NCBI GenBank assembly: GCA_013397435.1
Contig: VZRG01000450.1
Span: forward strand, 433,168-497,167
DNA from: Erythrocercus mccallii
Lineage: Eukaryota; Chordata; Aves; Passeriformes; Dicruridae
Length of the DNA: 64,000 bases
Direction: 5' to 3'
The notes beneath the pieces are model-generated. The model was not told the origin of the DNA and ran no database searches. It saw only the letters and a list, made by a program, of their open reading frames with translations. This document shows positions 47,444 to 60,500 of the stretch, one piece after another. Both the position numbers and the translations under genes were made by a program. Positions within the stretch are counted from its first letter, which is position 1. Every line of letters starts with the position of its first letter.

Positions 47444-50328
47444 GCCTGCAATAAGAGCAGTTATTCTTCTCAAGCTAAGGGAGAAAACACAAGCCATGAA
47501 ATAATGATGGGTCTTGTTGACTTTTTGACATTTGTTGACTTTTTGAAATAGGACATAATAAGCACTAGCAGGATAATTTAAAGCAGTAATTGTAAATTGG
47601 GGCTTGAAGCAGAGGAGAGGATGGAGGAGAGAGAGGGGCTCAGGTGTGACTGGTGTTACTGACAACTGACATGGGGACTAAGAACTACCCAAGCCTCATC
47701 AGTGCAGCCAGCTCCTGTCAACTTCATTTCATCTCCACCACTGTCAGCACTGCACTCTCTCCATTATTACAGTACCCTTCTATCTCTTTTCTGATTGCTA
47801 TTGCAGTTTATACCTCAGGGAATAATGCCACATTATTTTTCACTTTGTGGATAATCACCTGTCTCTTTAAATCAACATCAGGTGTCAGCTCAGGACCTTC
47901 ACAACTAAAAAAACTCTTACTGAATTGGTTCAAAGTAAGACTCATATCCTAGTGCTTAATCAGTTTTTTTAGCAGCTGTTTTATGAAAACAGCCCCACAG
48001 AAGAATCACATTTTCACCTTTTTTTATTGTCCTGACACCATTGTCTTGTGTGTGGAAGCACGCTCCTCTGGCTCAATTTGCTTTACTAGGACACAGTGCA
48101 CTGGGGCTTTCACAGCTGTTCTTGATTTGAAAAACAATTACTTACAATGGCAGCAGCTCCATATTTCTGTGGGGGTATTTTTTCACCCAGTGATGTATGG
48201 ACAGTTCTGGTTGGGATAACCCTAATATGTTATGGCTGTTATGGAACTTGTCTAATCAGAAACACAAAAAACCCAACAAAAAAAAACAAAAACAGGTGAA
48301 AATAACATCACTCAATGTTTAAAAAGTATTTACATGGTTATTATTCCTTCTAAGAAGAAGGAAAGTCTAAGAAGATGAAATCTGACCATTGAGGAAATAC
48401 AAAATGAAGCTCTGTAGATGCAGCTAGATGATTAGAGGGCAGATAGGAACCAAGTTCTGCTGGTTGAGGCGTGTAATGGTTTAAGCCACAACCAGCACAG
48501 AGAGTGTTCATCTTCTTTTCAGGCACTGCCCCTGCCTGAGGCAACTTAGTGAGGCCCAGGAACTGGACACAGCAAGAGAAGGTCATTCAAGACACATCTT
48601 CATGCAAAGTGACTAGCCAAGGTCAAAATGCTTGTTTTCTCCAGGAAGGCAGAGAGTGAAACCTCCTCTATATCGGTATTTTGCATCTTTTTTCCATCTG
48701 ATGTTACTGGTTGATAGGTACTTTACATATTAGGATCCTTCAAGTCAACCCAGAAAGCTGTAAGAATGTGATTTCATAATTTCTTTAAAAATCTCAGAGA
48801 TTCACTGGGCCAAAAAAGAGAAGAAAGAAGAGGGAATAAGGAGCAAGACAAATTATTAAGAGCAGCTTCAGCAATCATTGTATCCCCTTTGAATGGCTCA
48901 TGATGAGCTGCACCTGTCCCATTTTCAGCTAAGAAGTATTTGAGATGTCTGAGATGAAAAGACTGATAATGAAGGTATTAAAAAAAAAAAAGGCATCATT
49001 TCTGCAGATATGAGAAAGAGGGATTGGAGGCCGAGCTGCAAAAGGAGGGAACAGAAAGATTGTGATACAGATCAAGGGGTAGAAATCTGCAGATAGAGAA
49101 GATAACTGAGAATAAAAAACACATAAAGAAGAAATGATAGATGAAATAAGCTAAGTGATAAGAAATGAGAAAGGAGTAGAAAAATGAAAAGATTATGTCA
49201 CAACATAATGCCTTTGCTGGACAGAAAAACATCTGTTGAGGTAATCAGAGCAGTTGTTGGCCACAGACACCGTGTTCCACCAGGTGCTAGGATGGCTCCA
49301 AGGGGTCTGAAGTGACACAGAAGAGGCTCGTGAGGGTCAAAGTGCAACCCTTAGAGAATGCACACTAGATCCTGCTTCATCACAGGGACAGATAAAGCTA
49401 AATAGACAAATTAGGTTAGCTTTTTTTTAATGGAGAAACTATCGGCATCTTTTGTGGCTTTTCTTCTTTAGGTCCTATCTTTTCTGTGGTCTTTAGTGAC
49501 AACAAGGGAAGTTTACTTAATTTAATATAGCTACAGTTAGAACAAACTTTTAATGATTGATTTTGGTATTAAGAAAAAACAAGTGCAACTTTAAGTGCAA
49601 CTTAAACAATTAAACAAGTACTTAGTGAAAAATCCTTTGTGTATCTTCTCCATGCTGACTTCATTCCAACACCTCTCCTGGTGTACAAAACACCCTACTT
49701 TTGACAAATTTGAAATCAAGAAGCCTTTTATATTCCTATACATAATCTGCTGTTAATTACTAGACCAAAATTGTTATCGATGAAAAGACTCATTAATTCC
49801 AACAATAAAGACTAAATTGAATGTTTTGCAGTACATAAGCAATAAATATCTATTGTTGCAGACCATAACATACCTCTGTCCTATATTTAACCTGCCAATT
49901 AACTACAGTAATTATGATTGATTTCAACACCCACCTTTCCTCTACAATTAGAATTATTCCTTCCACTCTCTGCTCATTAGTGAATAATATAGTGTGCTTG
50001 GAAATAATTCCCTTTTTGCTTGCCTCTGTCTGTCTTGACAGTAAAGAATTCCTTGAAACATTTTTTAAATGTACAACTATACTTTTGGCCATATAGGTCG
50101 GTTTTGGAGGTGTTGCTTTGGGGGATTAAGACATCATCATTAAATTCTCTTTGGCACAAATAACCTCAATAACATTTTACACCTTTCACCCCTGCATTTA
50201 TTTCTCAGAGTTTTAGGACTGAGATAATGAGAAAATAGAGGGGTTTGTAAGATATATATAAGAAAAAAATATCCAAACTACTGACTTTAATTTATACACC
50301 TACTAAATAATTGAAGAGGATAAGGTAA
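47444..50328. other. anonymous DNA, no gene seen
   Basis: No gene recognised. Short duplications lie at 47515-47550 (18-base unit starting TGTTGACTTTTTGA) and 49581-49604 (12-base unit starting AAGTGCAACTT). A possible LTR scrap around 48470 (TGTAATGGTTTAAG) is too short to call. Confidence 0.5.
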
Positions 50329-50356
50329 TACTAGACCTGCAAAAGCAGGTCTAGTA
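50329..50356. repeat. perfect hairpin, 12-base stem, AAAA loop
   Basis: TACTAGACCTGC (50329-50340), AAAA, then GCAGGTCTAGTA (50345-50356): a 12-base perfect inverted repeat. It has no T-run after it and lies in AT-rich DNA. It could form a cruciform or an RNA hairpin; the stem is too short for a standard microRNA precursor. Confidence 0.95.
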
Positions 50357-51852
50357 CTATACTCTGAGAAGAAATTAGATAGTTTTGGATGTCTAACAAG
50401 AGCTTGAGAGCCTTTAAAGGAACAAAATGTTACCTAAGCAGGTGCCTTTAAACCAGTCTTGATTACAGAACAACTAATGTCAGCAGAAGTCCAGCTGCTG
50501 TGCTTTTCAAATTTCATGTGAAATGTTGAATTTCATTGAATTAGTTCAATTTCTCTCCCTTTACTTTTTGACTTCCACAGGTGTTAACATACAGCAAGAG
50601 AGGGCAGGGGTGAAAGGGAAGAGTGTGCACTTCAATCATGATTTCTGAAGCAACATCTTTAAATGCTGTGTAGTGCAATTCAATGTATGTGCTTGTTTTA
50701 TTATCCAGGAAAAGAAGAAATCTGAATAGTAACAGACAGGTAGAAAAGCAAACAGACAAACAAGTAACAAACCTACTCCCTGCTATCATGGGGTCCTGCT
50801 AGCATTTGGAAGAAATAGATTTCTATGGAAAAAATGTTGATGAGCTTCCTCCAATACAGACACCTGAGCTGAGAGGAAAGGGATTATACATAAACCAGAG
50901 CAAAGGAGGTAAAGAAGAAGGATTAGCAGAACTGAGCATAACTGAAGCAATTTACCCCTTACTGAATTTACTTTGAGCTACTTAGAGAAACACTGTTGTG
51001 CTAACATTTGAGCCTTAAAGGGACAAAGTGTCCCTTTTAAGCTAAAGTACTGTACAAATGCACTTAAAGGTTGTTTGCCAGTCAATTGCTCTTTAACCAG
51101 TTTGTTCCCTACATCACACACCGAATGCAAAAGGACTGACATACTGCCATGAAAAGGGCAGCCAGGCATTCACTGGATATAACCAACATAAAACATAACC
51201 TTGGCTATAGAAACATAATAGTACTGTCTTTTGGTACATAGCTTCTACTGTTAGTCTTTTTAGTATCAGAATTACTCCTTGACATATTGCTTTGGAAAGA
51301 AGCATGTTCATTGAAAAGAATATTTACCTGTACACAACATGTAGTTAAAAAAAATTCTTCAAAGTTTTATGATGACTAACAGTACAAGTCATCCTTATTT
51401 GCTAAATGACCAGGTTAGCTGCTAAATGACCAGCTGATGGAATTAGTTATAATTTTGTTTTTAAAGCTGACATACCACTGTTGCCCTTTAATTGTCTTAA
51501 CACAAATTACAGATGTTTTAATTACAAATTTCATAACAGTTGTACTTCACCTTAGCTGCACTTGCTTGAATATCGGCAGCCACCAAGTAGTGAAATTCCT
51601 TACAGCCTCCATCGAGTCGCTTATTCTTACCATTTCTTCCAGTCCTCCAATTCTCCATTAACAGTCACTTTGACTACCTTTAGGTTCTGTATTTTCATAT
51701 GTAACAACTTATTTAAATTAATATGTCACCTTCTGCACGAGTTAAAGCCTTGCATTTCTACTTAGAGCATGGTTAACAGAGCTAAACACATACTTTTCAG
51801 TGTTGATAAACAGGACAAAAAAGAAGACAAATAAGAAAGAGGAGAGGGTTTT
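50357..51852. other. anonymous AT-rich DNA, no gene seen
   Basis: No gene recognised. GCTAAATGACCAG is repeated at 51401-51413 and 51421-51433. Confidence 0.5.
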
Positions 51853-52487
51853 TGTCAGAACCCAGGACATTCCTCCGATTGCCCTAGAAGGTTTGAGATC
51901 CTGGCAGGGAGACAGAGACCCCTCTGCACAGAGCTCAGAGAGACACTATCTTTGATCTCGGTCCATGGGAGAGCTTTGGGCTAGCAAAAAGAATTACAGA
52001 CCACAAGAGTGTAATAAAGAATGATAGTCAGTAATAGTAGTTAAGTAATCACGGGGTGCAAACGTAGAATATTGGGGTTTTTAGGATGGAGTCAGAAGAG
52101 ACAACATGGAGGATCAGGGTGTGGTCCTTGTCCTTTTGTCCTTCTTCTTGTCATCCATTTTCTGCTGTGGTGGTGGCACTTTTGGATTGGATTAGGATAG
52201 AAGCTGACTGTCTAACGTAGGTGATAGGTATTGGTATTTAATTATAAACATGAAATACGTATTATTTAGTATAAAAGTTAAGCACCGCCTTGCAGCGGTC
52301 AGTCAGGAGCTGACCTTGCTGCCGTGAAGACCTCGCAAGGCAGAAAGAAAAATGTAACAAAATAAGGAAAAATAAACAACCATGAACAAGAAAGCTGATG
52401 GATTCCTGACTCTTCTTCTGATGCGGGGCTTGGGAAAAGGACTTTTTATCAAAAATATTGGGATCTGCCAGCAGCAGAATTCCCAGA
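51853..52487 (+). mobile_element. solo LTR of an endogenous retrovirus, ERVK-like
   Basis: The element starts TGTCAGAACCCAGGACATTC, a start I associate with a common passerine LTR family. It carries a TATA box (TATAAAA, 52270-52276) and about 95 bases later an AATAAA poly(A) signal (52371-52376), the expected order of U3, R and U5. GGTTTT lies on both sides (51847-51852 and 52488-52493), a possible 6-base target duplication. However, the proposed right end reads CCCAGA and not CA, and the flank is T-rich, so the right edge is uncertain. No internal retroviral sequence flanks it. GC and CpG content are above those of the surroundings. Confidence 0.82.
52270..52276 (+). promoter_or_regulatory. 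TATA box of the LTR
   Basis: TATAAAA in the LTR at the place expected for the end of U3. It would drive transcription to the right; no target gene is visible downstream in the window. Confidence 0.6.
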
Positions 52488-55400
52488 GGTTTTTATGTGG
52501 TTTTTTGGGTTTTGTTTGTTTGTTTTTTGGTAGGTAAACACATTCTGTGCCGCGTGTTTATAACCAAAACTTGATGAACAACAAAACTGCAGAAAGATAA
52601 AAACATCTCGCTCACACATAAGCTGACAGACTCACACCCAGTTTTAATAACAGGTGCCTCTGCTCCCATACATTGCTCCTGGCTTCTTTAAATGCACAGC
52701 ATTGACTGTCTGTCCTAAGTCATTCTTCATAAAGAGGAAATAATCCAATTTCTTTTTATTTGTCATAGAAAGTCTTGCAAAATAAAAATGGAAAGAGTAT
52801 ATGAAAGACTTTCAGAGTTTGCAATTTTATTTTCAGAGAGCATTTGGAAGTGTTTCCAGCTACAATCTAGGCTTTGATTCCTCATCCTTTTGGCAGCAGG
52901 GAAATTTCTAACTCTCTTGTTAGGCTTCATGAGTACCTGCATGTCTGGCTTTCACAAAGTATGGTATATTTTGGAAATTTCAACAGTTAAAAAAAGGTAA
53001 CACTACACAAAAGAATATTGTTCTACATCTTCCCACTGAGACAGCTTTGGTCCACTATGGCCAATTCTGGAAAATTTTAAAGTTACAGTATTACTTTCAA
53101 AGAGTACTGGAGAACTTTTCTATTATTTGTTTTTCAGCTCAGATTTTCAGCAGAAGCACCACATTTATGATGAACATTGAAATCTAGATTTTCAAGTAGC
53201 TAATGCCTTTGATTTAAGATTATCAACTTGACAACCAAGAAATAAATTTTCACAATTCTCCCTTAAAAATTTTTACTTCAAGTTGTTCTAAGGTACATTG
53301 TCAACTATTTGGAGCGCCACATGAGCTTGCAGAAATTTAAGCTCCAAAAATTTGGATGATATTACAACATATTAGATCTCAGCATTATTTTTTTATTCTG
53401 TATCTTTATATACAAAATGTATATATATATAAATATATACAAAATGGTGTCATATTGTCTTTAATCATGGTATGAATGTCCTCTAAGAACATATATTCAC
53501 AAAAATAATTGTGATCTGCAAGGAACTCATGGAAGAGACTTTTTACTCTTTATTAGAGTAAAAAAAAATTATGCTTATCATATTGTTTCTTGATTAACTC
53601 TTAAAATTAGTCTGTGTGAAACTATGCATTTTTATGACTTATTTTTCTATGGCTATTCTTTTCCAGCACAGGCAGAATATCTTAATTGTTTCCTAAATTT
53701 TTTTCTTATGGTTTGTCCTATAAATCACATAAATAGAATAACAAATATTCTTTACTTCTGTTCTCTACCTGCCTGCATTTTAACACAGTTCTTTAAAGAA
53801 CAGTTTACATACAACTTCCATAGGCACTTATTACAAAGAGACATAAATTATATAAATCTCTTCTCTAGTAAGTTATAAATAATGTATGAATACTTTTATT
53901 TTCTATTGATATTTTTTTAAGGCTGGGACCTACCTACTTTGGATGAGATGGCTTCTGCTGAAGCTTGATTTCTGAAAAATATCATCATTGTTAAACCAAG
54001 CACACATATATCCACAAAATTCAGTAACTGTCAAAGTTTTGCCTCATTACAAAGGACCATCCAGATGCCAAAGCACTGGAACAGAGTCTACTAGAAGCAG
54101 CATCTGGCACTTTGGCAAACTAGGCTGGCAGATGGTTTTACATTTGCTTTTGTTACTATATTTTTTATTGCCATATCCTTTTTTTTTCTTGACAGAACTT
54201 CATTTTAGAAAACTAGCCACTCTTTGAGTAACTGTTCTATTCTATACAAATATTTAATTGCTTTCAAATAAGTACTAAAAGACAGAATAAAATAAAAAAT
54301 ACTGTTGTTCTGCATCTGTATTGTAATAACAGTGATCTCACCCATGTATTATGCATTTAATTCTGAATTCAGATGTCATGTTGATTTTTGACAAGATATA
54401 TGTGTCTTCTTACAAACTGCCTTACAATATATTTGTATCTGAGAAGCATGAATGAGGTTCTAAAATGGGGAACTTTTATAAACTTCTGTTCTCATAACGA
54501 TTAACAAAAAGACACAGTTCTATCTTGATTTTTAAAAATAAACTCATTTATAGCTATGATGAACAACTCCAAGTTTACATACCACCACATACTACCAAGT
54601 TTAAATTTGTCCAGTGTTTCAGAATGAAAATACTACATACTTCTGCTATTCATGTTCCTGAGCAAAAAGCTCAGACCTTGCTACTGACTACAAAATCAAA
54701 AAAAAAAAAAAAAAAATGGCTCTGGATTTGAAATCCAAAGCTTCACATTGAATTTCTACCTTGCCCAAGGAAGAAACAGCTAAGACAGACTCCAGGGAGG
54801 TAGGGAGTCTGTTTAACTGATTCCATGTCCATGTCAATATCTGAGATTTGCAAGAATCTTTAATGCCAGCCAATTACTAACAGTGTTTGGCATCTGCAGT
54901 GTGGTGTGACATTTGCTGGTGGACACTGGTTTATCAAAAATCGTTTCATGATACCTAAATACACAACTTAACTACTCAAATAGTAATGTGCTCTACCAGC
55001 TATGTCATTAAATGTGTGTGTCTCTACTGCCACCTACCTGTACTAGCATATTTTAAAAAACCTATAGAAACAATGAAGGCAGCAATAAAAAAAATGCCAG
55101 ACATCATCCAAAGCTGCACAAAAAGGCAATGATTTTCTACTTCCTGCCAGGCAAAAAGGATCTGAATCTAGTCATACTGTTGCACAAAGGTAAAATTTTC
55201 TGCCCTGGCTTGCCCTAAGTCATCAGTGGTTTTTGTCTCAAGTCTCCATCTCATTTACTTCTTAGGCATTCAGCAAAATCACAGCAGTATACATTAAAAA
55301 GATGAGTTACTTATACATAGAATTGATGTACTTATACATATGAGTAAAAGGTGATCTTAAAATCAATGTAAAACAACACCAAAAAACCTAAATGCAATTA

Positions 55401-56750
55401 ACGATGAATCAAGTGAAAGGAGTAAGCAATTCTTATCCTTTCTTGAAAACAGAAAGCTTGAAAGAACACAGTGAACTATTATAGTGAGGGCAACATGGAG
55501 AAAGAAGCAGCATAAGAAGATAAAGTAAAATTCAGGACACAAGGGCACAAAAGTGGAGAAAACCAGTGAGGAAGCCCTCAAACCTGAGAGGAGTTACTGT
55601 CCTGATAATGATAGGACTTAGGACTGATTCATTTTGACTGGTAAAGTCATTGTCAATAGACTAAACACTGGAGAAGTGCAGTCTGAATTATGTGGTAGAG
55701 GTCTACAAATACAATGTGATCATTTACCAAGACCAGTGTCAGTGCATTATATTTGCTCACTTTGCAGAATAGATATTTTGTTACCTTCAGAATTTTAACT
55801 TTTTTTGTACATTGATGAGCTCTGGGTCCTGAAAAGTTGAATGTTTGTCAACACTGTCCAAACAGGATGACTAATATACTGAGGCTCCTCTTAATATTTT
55901 TCTTGCAAATAGCTGACAGAAAATGTACTATTTCAAAGCACAGCAAGAACAACAGCTATAGTAACTTTTTTTTTTCCTTTACAAAGCTTTTTTTTCCACT
56001 ATCTTTTCATTTCAGTGGGGAACCAATTCAAGCACTGTACTAAAGAGGAAAAAAAACACGAGAGAGAAACCATAACAGGTCCTGAAAACATTGGAAGTGG
56101 CTGCAGACTTTTCTATGCATGTATGAGGCCCTGCAGTCTTTATGTCATTAGCTAAGTGCCACATTTGAAACAATATTCCTGTATTACTTAACATATTAAA
56201 ATAATGTTGGCTGCAGTTTACTTCTCAATGTACTTGCAATTGAGGTGTGAAAGGCTCCTGGCAAATGCATGTATTTGTTTACGTGAGCCAAAGTTACAAT
56301 GCAGATTTTGTCTGAGAAGTTCCATATGAGGAAGTGAAAGAAAACCTCCTGGTCTCTCTCACACCTGGAACATGTTGACAGTGAATGCCAATGACACAGT
56401 CAGAACTGTGTGCTTTTAGTGTCACAAATAATTGACTGGGACAAAAATGACCTCCACTAGCAGGGAGAGTGCCACTGCTTGACAAGGACCACCAGACAGG
56501 CACTGTAAAGGGTGTTGGAGAGCACGCCAGCCAACATGGACCTGAGACAGAGCCCTGCTGCTCACAGCAGAAACTCACCATCAGAAAGAGGGTGGATAAA
56601 GCCTGTGTGGAACAGTGTTTGCCAGACATTATCCCCATGGACTGCAGACAGCCAGCAGTTCAGCTGAGTTGGATGAAGGGAAATAAATGCAGCCTTTCCA
56701 GGAGACATTCCCAGAGCAAGGCCAGAGCTACTGCATCCTCACAGATATAT
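52488..56750. other. anonymous DNA, no gene seen
   Basis: No gene recognised. There is a TA-rich run near 53409-53443 and 19 consecutive A at 54698-54716. The last 450 bases (56300-56750) are clearly richer in GC and have plus and minus open frames of 102-114 codons without a known domain. They may be an unrecognised repeat next to the LTR. Confidence 0.5.
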
Positions 56751-57523
56751 TGGGTTTGTGTGGCAAAGTTTCGGTAGTGGAGATGGGGAGGGCTAAATAA
56801 GTGGCTTCTGTGGGAAACTGACAGAAGCTTCCCCCATGCCCAATGGAACCAATGCCAGCTGGCTCCAAGACAGGCCCACCACCAGGCAAGGCCAGTCAAT
56901 CAACATTAATGGTAGGGTCTCTGGGATAACAGATAAGCTGGGGATAAAAGATGCAGTGCGGCAAGAACTGGGGCCAGAGAGGAGAAGAATCAGGATATGT
57001 GAGAGGAACAACCATGCAGACACCAAGGTCATTGAAGAAGGGGGGGAGGAGCTGCTCCAGGCAGCAGAGCAGAGATTCCCCTTCAGCCTATGGCGACCAT
57101 GGTGAGGCAGCTGTGCCCTACAGCCCATGGAGGACAACGGGGATGCAGAGATCCACCTGTAGCCCATGGATGACCCCACACTAGAGCAGATAGATGTCAG
57201 GATGAGGCTGTAGCCCCATGGGAAGCCTGGACTGGAGAAGACTTCTGGTAGGAACTTGCCCTCTTGGAGAGAGGGAGCCATGCTGGAGCAGGTTTGGTGG
57301 CAGGGTTTGTGACCCCATGGAGAATCCACACTATCCCTGAAGAACTGCACCCCGTGAAAGGGACCCACACCAGAGCAGTTCATGGAGGTAACTGTCTCAT
57401 GGGAATGATTCCATGTTGGAGCAGGAGAGGAGCATGAGGAATCCTCCCTTAGGAGGGAGGAGGAGCAAAAGCAATGCATGATGAACTGACCAGAATCCCC
57501 ACGCCCTTTTCTTCTGCACTATT
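56751..57523 (+). mobile_element. ERVL-type LTR, plus strand, 3'-truncated
   Basis: The same LTR family as 17217-18241 but in the opposite orientation. It starts with GGGTTTGTGTGGCAAAG, then 'gtggcttctgtgggaaac', 'ccaatgccagctggctccaa', 'tctctgggataacagataag' and 'gcagacaccaaggtcattga'. A run of degenerate repeats with CCCATGG cores (57060-57420) follows, then 'tgatgaactgaccagaatcc'. The match stops near 57523; the AT-rich segment and the 3' end of the LTR are missing, so it was truncated by deletion. The repeats lack stops on the antisense strand, which creates a 228-codon minus-strand frame (57479-56793) that is not a gene. Confidence 0.87.
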
Positions 57524-60500
57524 CAGATGTTCCAAGGTTACAGCTGTAGCATCTTTAAGCCCAGTTTGCACACAGGTTTCAAACTCCCTAAGGGGTATTG
57601 GGAAAGGTTGCAGAGGCAGGGACTACAAAAGAAGGACATTACAGAGCATTCAGGGCAATTAGGACCTCCCTTGCCTCCAAAACTCTGAAGGTTTGGATAT
57701 TACCTTATATATTTAAAAATAATTGTGGGGAGGGAGGTGGAAGTCACAAGAAATGTGCAGCACAGTCAGGGTGGGTGAACTGATTGCTGTGAGATCTCTG
57801 GGGACAAGCATGGATTTCTGTACAAGTGTCAGGTAACACCCTCTCTAGGCTGGACACGGTTAGGGTATTTAGAATGTTGCAGTTTGGACAAAAAATATTT
57901 TCCAGAATGAGCTTCTACTGAAAACACCATTTGGAAAATACACATGGCATAATAGGTGAAAGCAGCTAATTGTGCAGAGGTATAAGGTAAACTAGTTGTC
58001 TTATTGTCTTTTTCTTGGGAAAAAACCCCAAAAGCATAAAAAAACCTCCCAGCTATGCCTCTATGTTGTTTAAAAGCTCTCATTTGAGATATGAAATACA
58101 GCATATAAATTCATAAAGTTTTATTTGGAATATGTCTATTCCTCAAGGTATTTCTGTAATGTTACTTTCTATACTCCTGAATGGCCAAGTGTGGTACCCT
58201 GTAAAAGCCAGACACAATATTTGTGATTCTTATTTGTGGGCTACACTGTGTGGAAATCCCAGCCTCCAAAAGCATCATCCAAGACTTCCTGAGGAAAAGG
58301 TTTATCTCTCTTCTCAGTCCTTCACCTCAGGAGGTACACCTTGGCAGCAGCAGGAGCACTGCAAATGTGGCCATCTGTTGTGACTGAATGTTAGAATTAA
58401 TCTCTAAGGGAAAAAGTCAAGTAACCCACAGTATTCTACGTGTCATATGCAGTATGATACATACCTCTAAAAATTCAGAAACTAAATGGTATATAAAAAG
58501 AATGAAAAATTTTTAGACAAATGGAAAAGGCCTCACCTTTAATACCCTACTATTAAAGCAACATACTTTTGAATGTTGTGTGTCTCTAAAATAAAACATC
58601 ATTTGACCATTTTACAAGGTTTGAAAGTCAAGTTAGCTTTGACTTCCAATTGTTCTGTTAGGTGTGACTTAGCTTCCTCACCCCACTGAAGTATCTAGAA
58701 AAGACAGAATATAAAAGGATCTAAACTTACAATCTCTAAGTTCTATATCAAATATGTTATGAGCTTAAACAATAGTATTATTCAGTATTACTACTACATT
58801 ATATAGTCAACAGTCAGAAATTCCAAGCTGCAGAACCAAGCAAGACTTTCACAAACCACAATATCATAAAAACACCATGATTAAATCACCATCATTGTTA
58901 AAATACCTAAGTTAAATCAGCCATTTCAATTCCATTCTTAGCTATATTCCACCAAGGCATTCCCTTCTCAGCAAATGTGCAGAAATCCCAACACAGTGAA
59001 CACTGGGACTATCGTACTTTGAAAAACTCAACTAAACCTTGAATAACCATCTGAGCAGATGTTCTTGTTTATCCCACAGTATTTTATTGGTTTAAAGCTG
59101 CACAGGGCTAGAAATCTGTTGATTAAGGCCACTGTGCAATGCTTCCAGCAAGGGGGGGAATCTCAACAGATGCAGAATAACTCATCTGACCTCCTTATTA
59201 AAATATGATGCATGGGTAATACTGCAAGTGCATTGGAGAATGGAAGCATGGAATTCAGGCTTTCTCTAGCTGATGAACAATCCCTTGCAGAAACTGCCAG
59301 CTGGCATGAGCTATAGGAATGAGAACCTGAAATATCTTAAACAATACTGCAGATCTTCTGTCAGAGCTAGACAATCACGACAGACCCTAAAGATCTACTT
59401 GTGGGATTTCTTTTAGTTCTAATTAAATGTTTTTGAAATACAAACCCAAAACTTCTAGTACTTCTCCAAATCTTTTTTTTTTATTTTCCTCATTTGCAAC
59501 AATTTGTTTATAGATTTGTCCTACATTCGGCCAATCATGCAATTTTTGGCTGAGACAGGCATGGCAGCTGTGGCTAAAAAGACAAACAAACTCCACTACT
59601 AACCTGTAGTATAAAAAGTATGTGGGCATTATAGAGGAAAGGGTGATGCATTATCACCTAATCCACTTTGTTATAAGCCAATATGCAGCAAAAAGTTCCC
59701 ACCTAATGTCAAGACAGATATACTCCCACTAAATATATACTCCCAGCTAAATATATAAAGTTGCTACAGATGGTAGGCAAACATCTGTCATGATGCTTTA
59801 CCTACCCATTGTTCCATCTCGACCATTCTTTTCTTTTCTATTCACATAGTAGCATTTGTCAGCATGAGAAGATAAAGTCCACCGACGAAAAGGGCTGCAG
59901 GAGCAAATTTAATCTCTTCCTTCATCAGAGGAAAAGAAAATTTTAGGAGCAGGAATAGGAGGGAAGTTTCCATAGTTAAAGCTTCCATAATTAAAAGTTT
60001 CCATAGTAAAAGCTGGATATTTGTATGCTGACATGTGGAGGGTTCTGTCAGTTACAGAACACAGGAAACCTTTTTGATCTCAACCAACAGCCTGGCTTAT
60101 GTAAAAATCAGATCTACATTTTCTCATTATTGGATAAGCTGAAAGATCAAGTCCTGTGTGTTTACTAGGTGGAGTTGCTTTTCAAAATTAGCATATATTC
60201 TTGAACGAAACAAATTTGTAACACCACAAAACGAACGTGTAAAGATTGCACGTACAGTTGTGCACTGTGTGGTGTGTAGACCCCATTTCTCATGAACCAC
60301 AAGAGAGAAGCCAATTCCAGGGCTCCCAGCTGGGTCCCCACTCCCTCAGGCGACCTTGTTAGCAGCCTCCCTGCCAACTCAGTCCCACACTACACACTCC
60401 CCAGTCCCTCTCCCTGTGTTAAATACCAGGTATCCTAATGGAACACGGATTGCCCGTCAGCAGGGAATATGAAGCATTGCTTGTCTTCATTTTATGCCTT

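Noticed and set aside
47051..47665. Open frames up to 204 codons across the second gap
   Set aside because: Same artefact; most residues are unknown.
48465..48495. TGTAATGGTTTAAG, resembling the start of another avian LTR
   Set aside because: Match is too short and the following sequence does not continue the family.
54525..54716. 19-base poly(A) that could be a retrocopy tail
   Set aside because: The sequence before it has no recognisable gene or SINE, and I found no flanking duplication.
56793..57479. 228-codon minus-strand frame
   Set aside because: It is antisense to a recognisable ERVL-type LTR, and its openness comes from the internal CCCATGG repeats.
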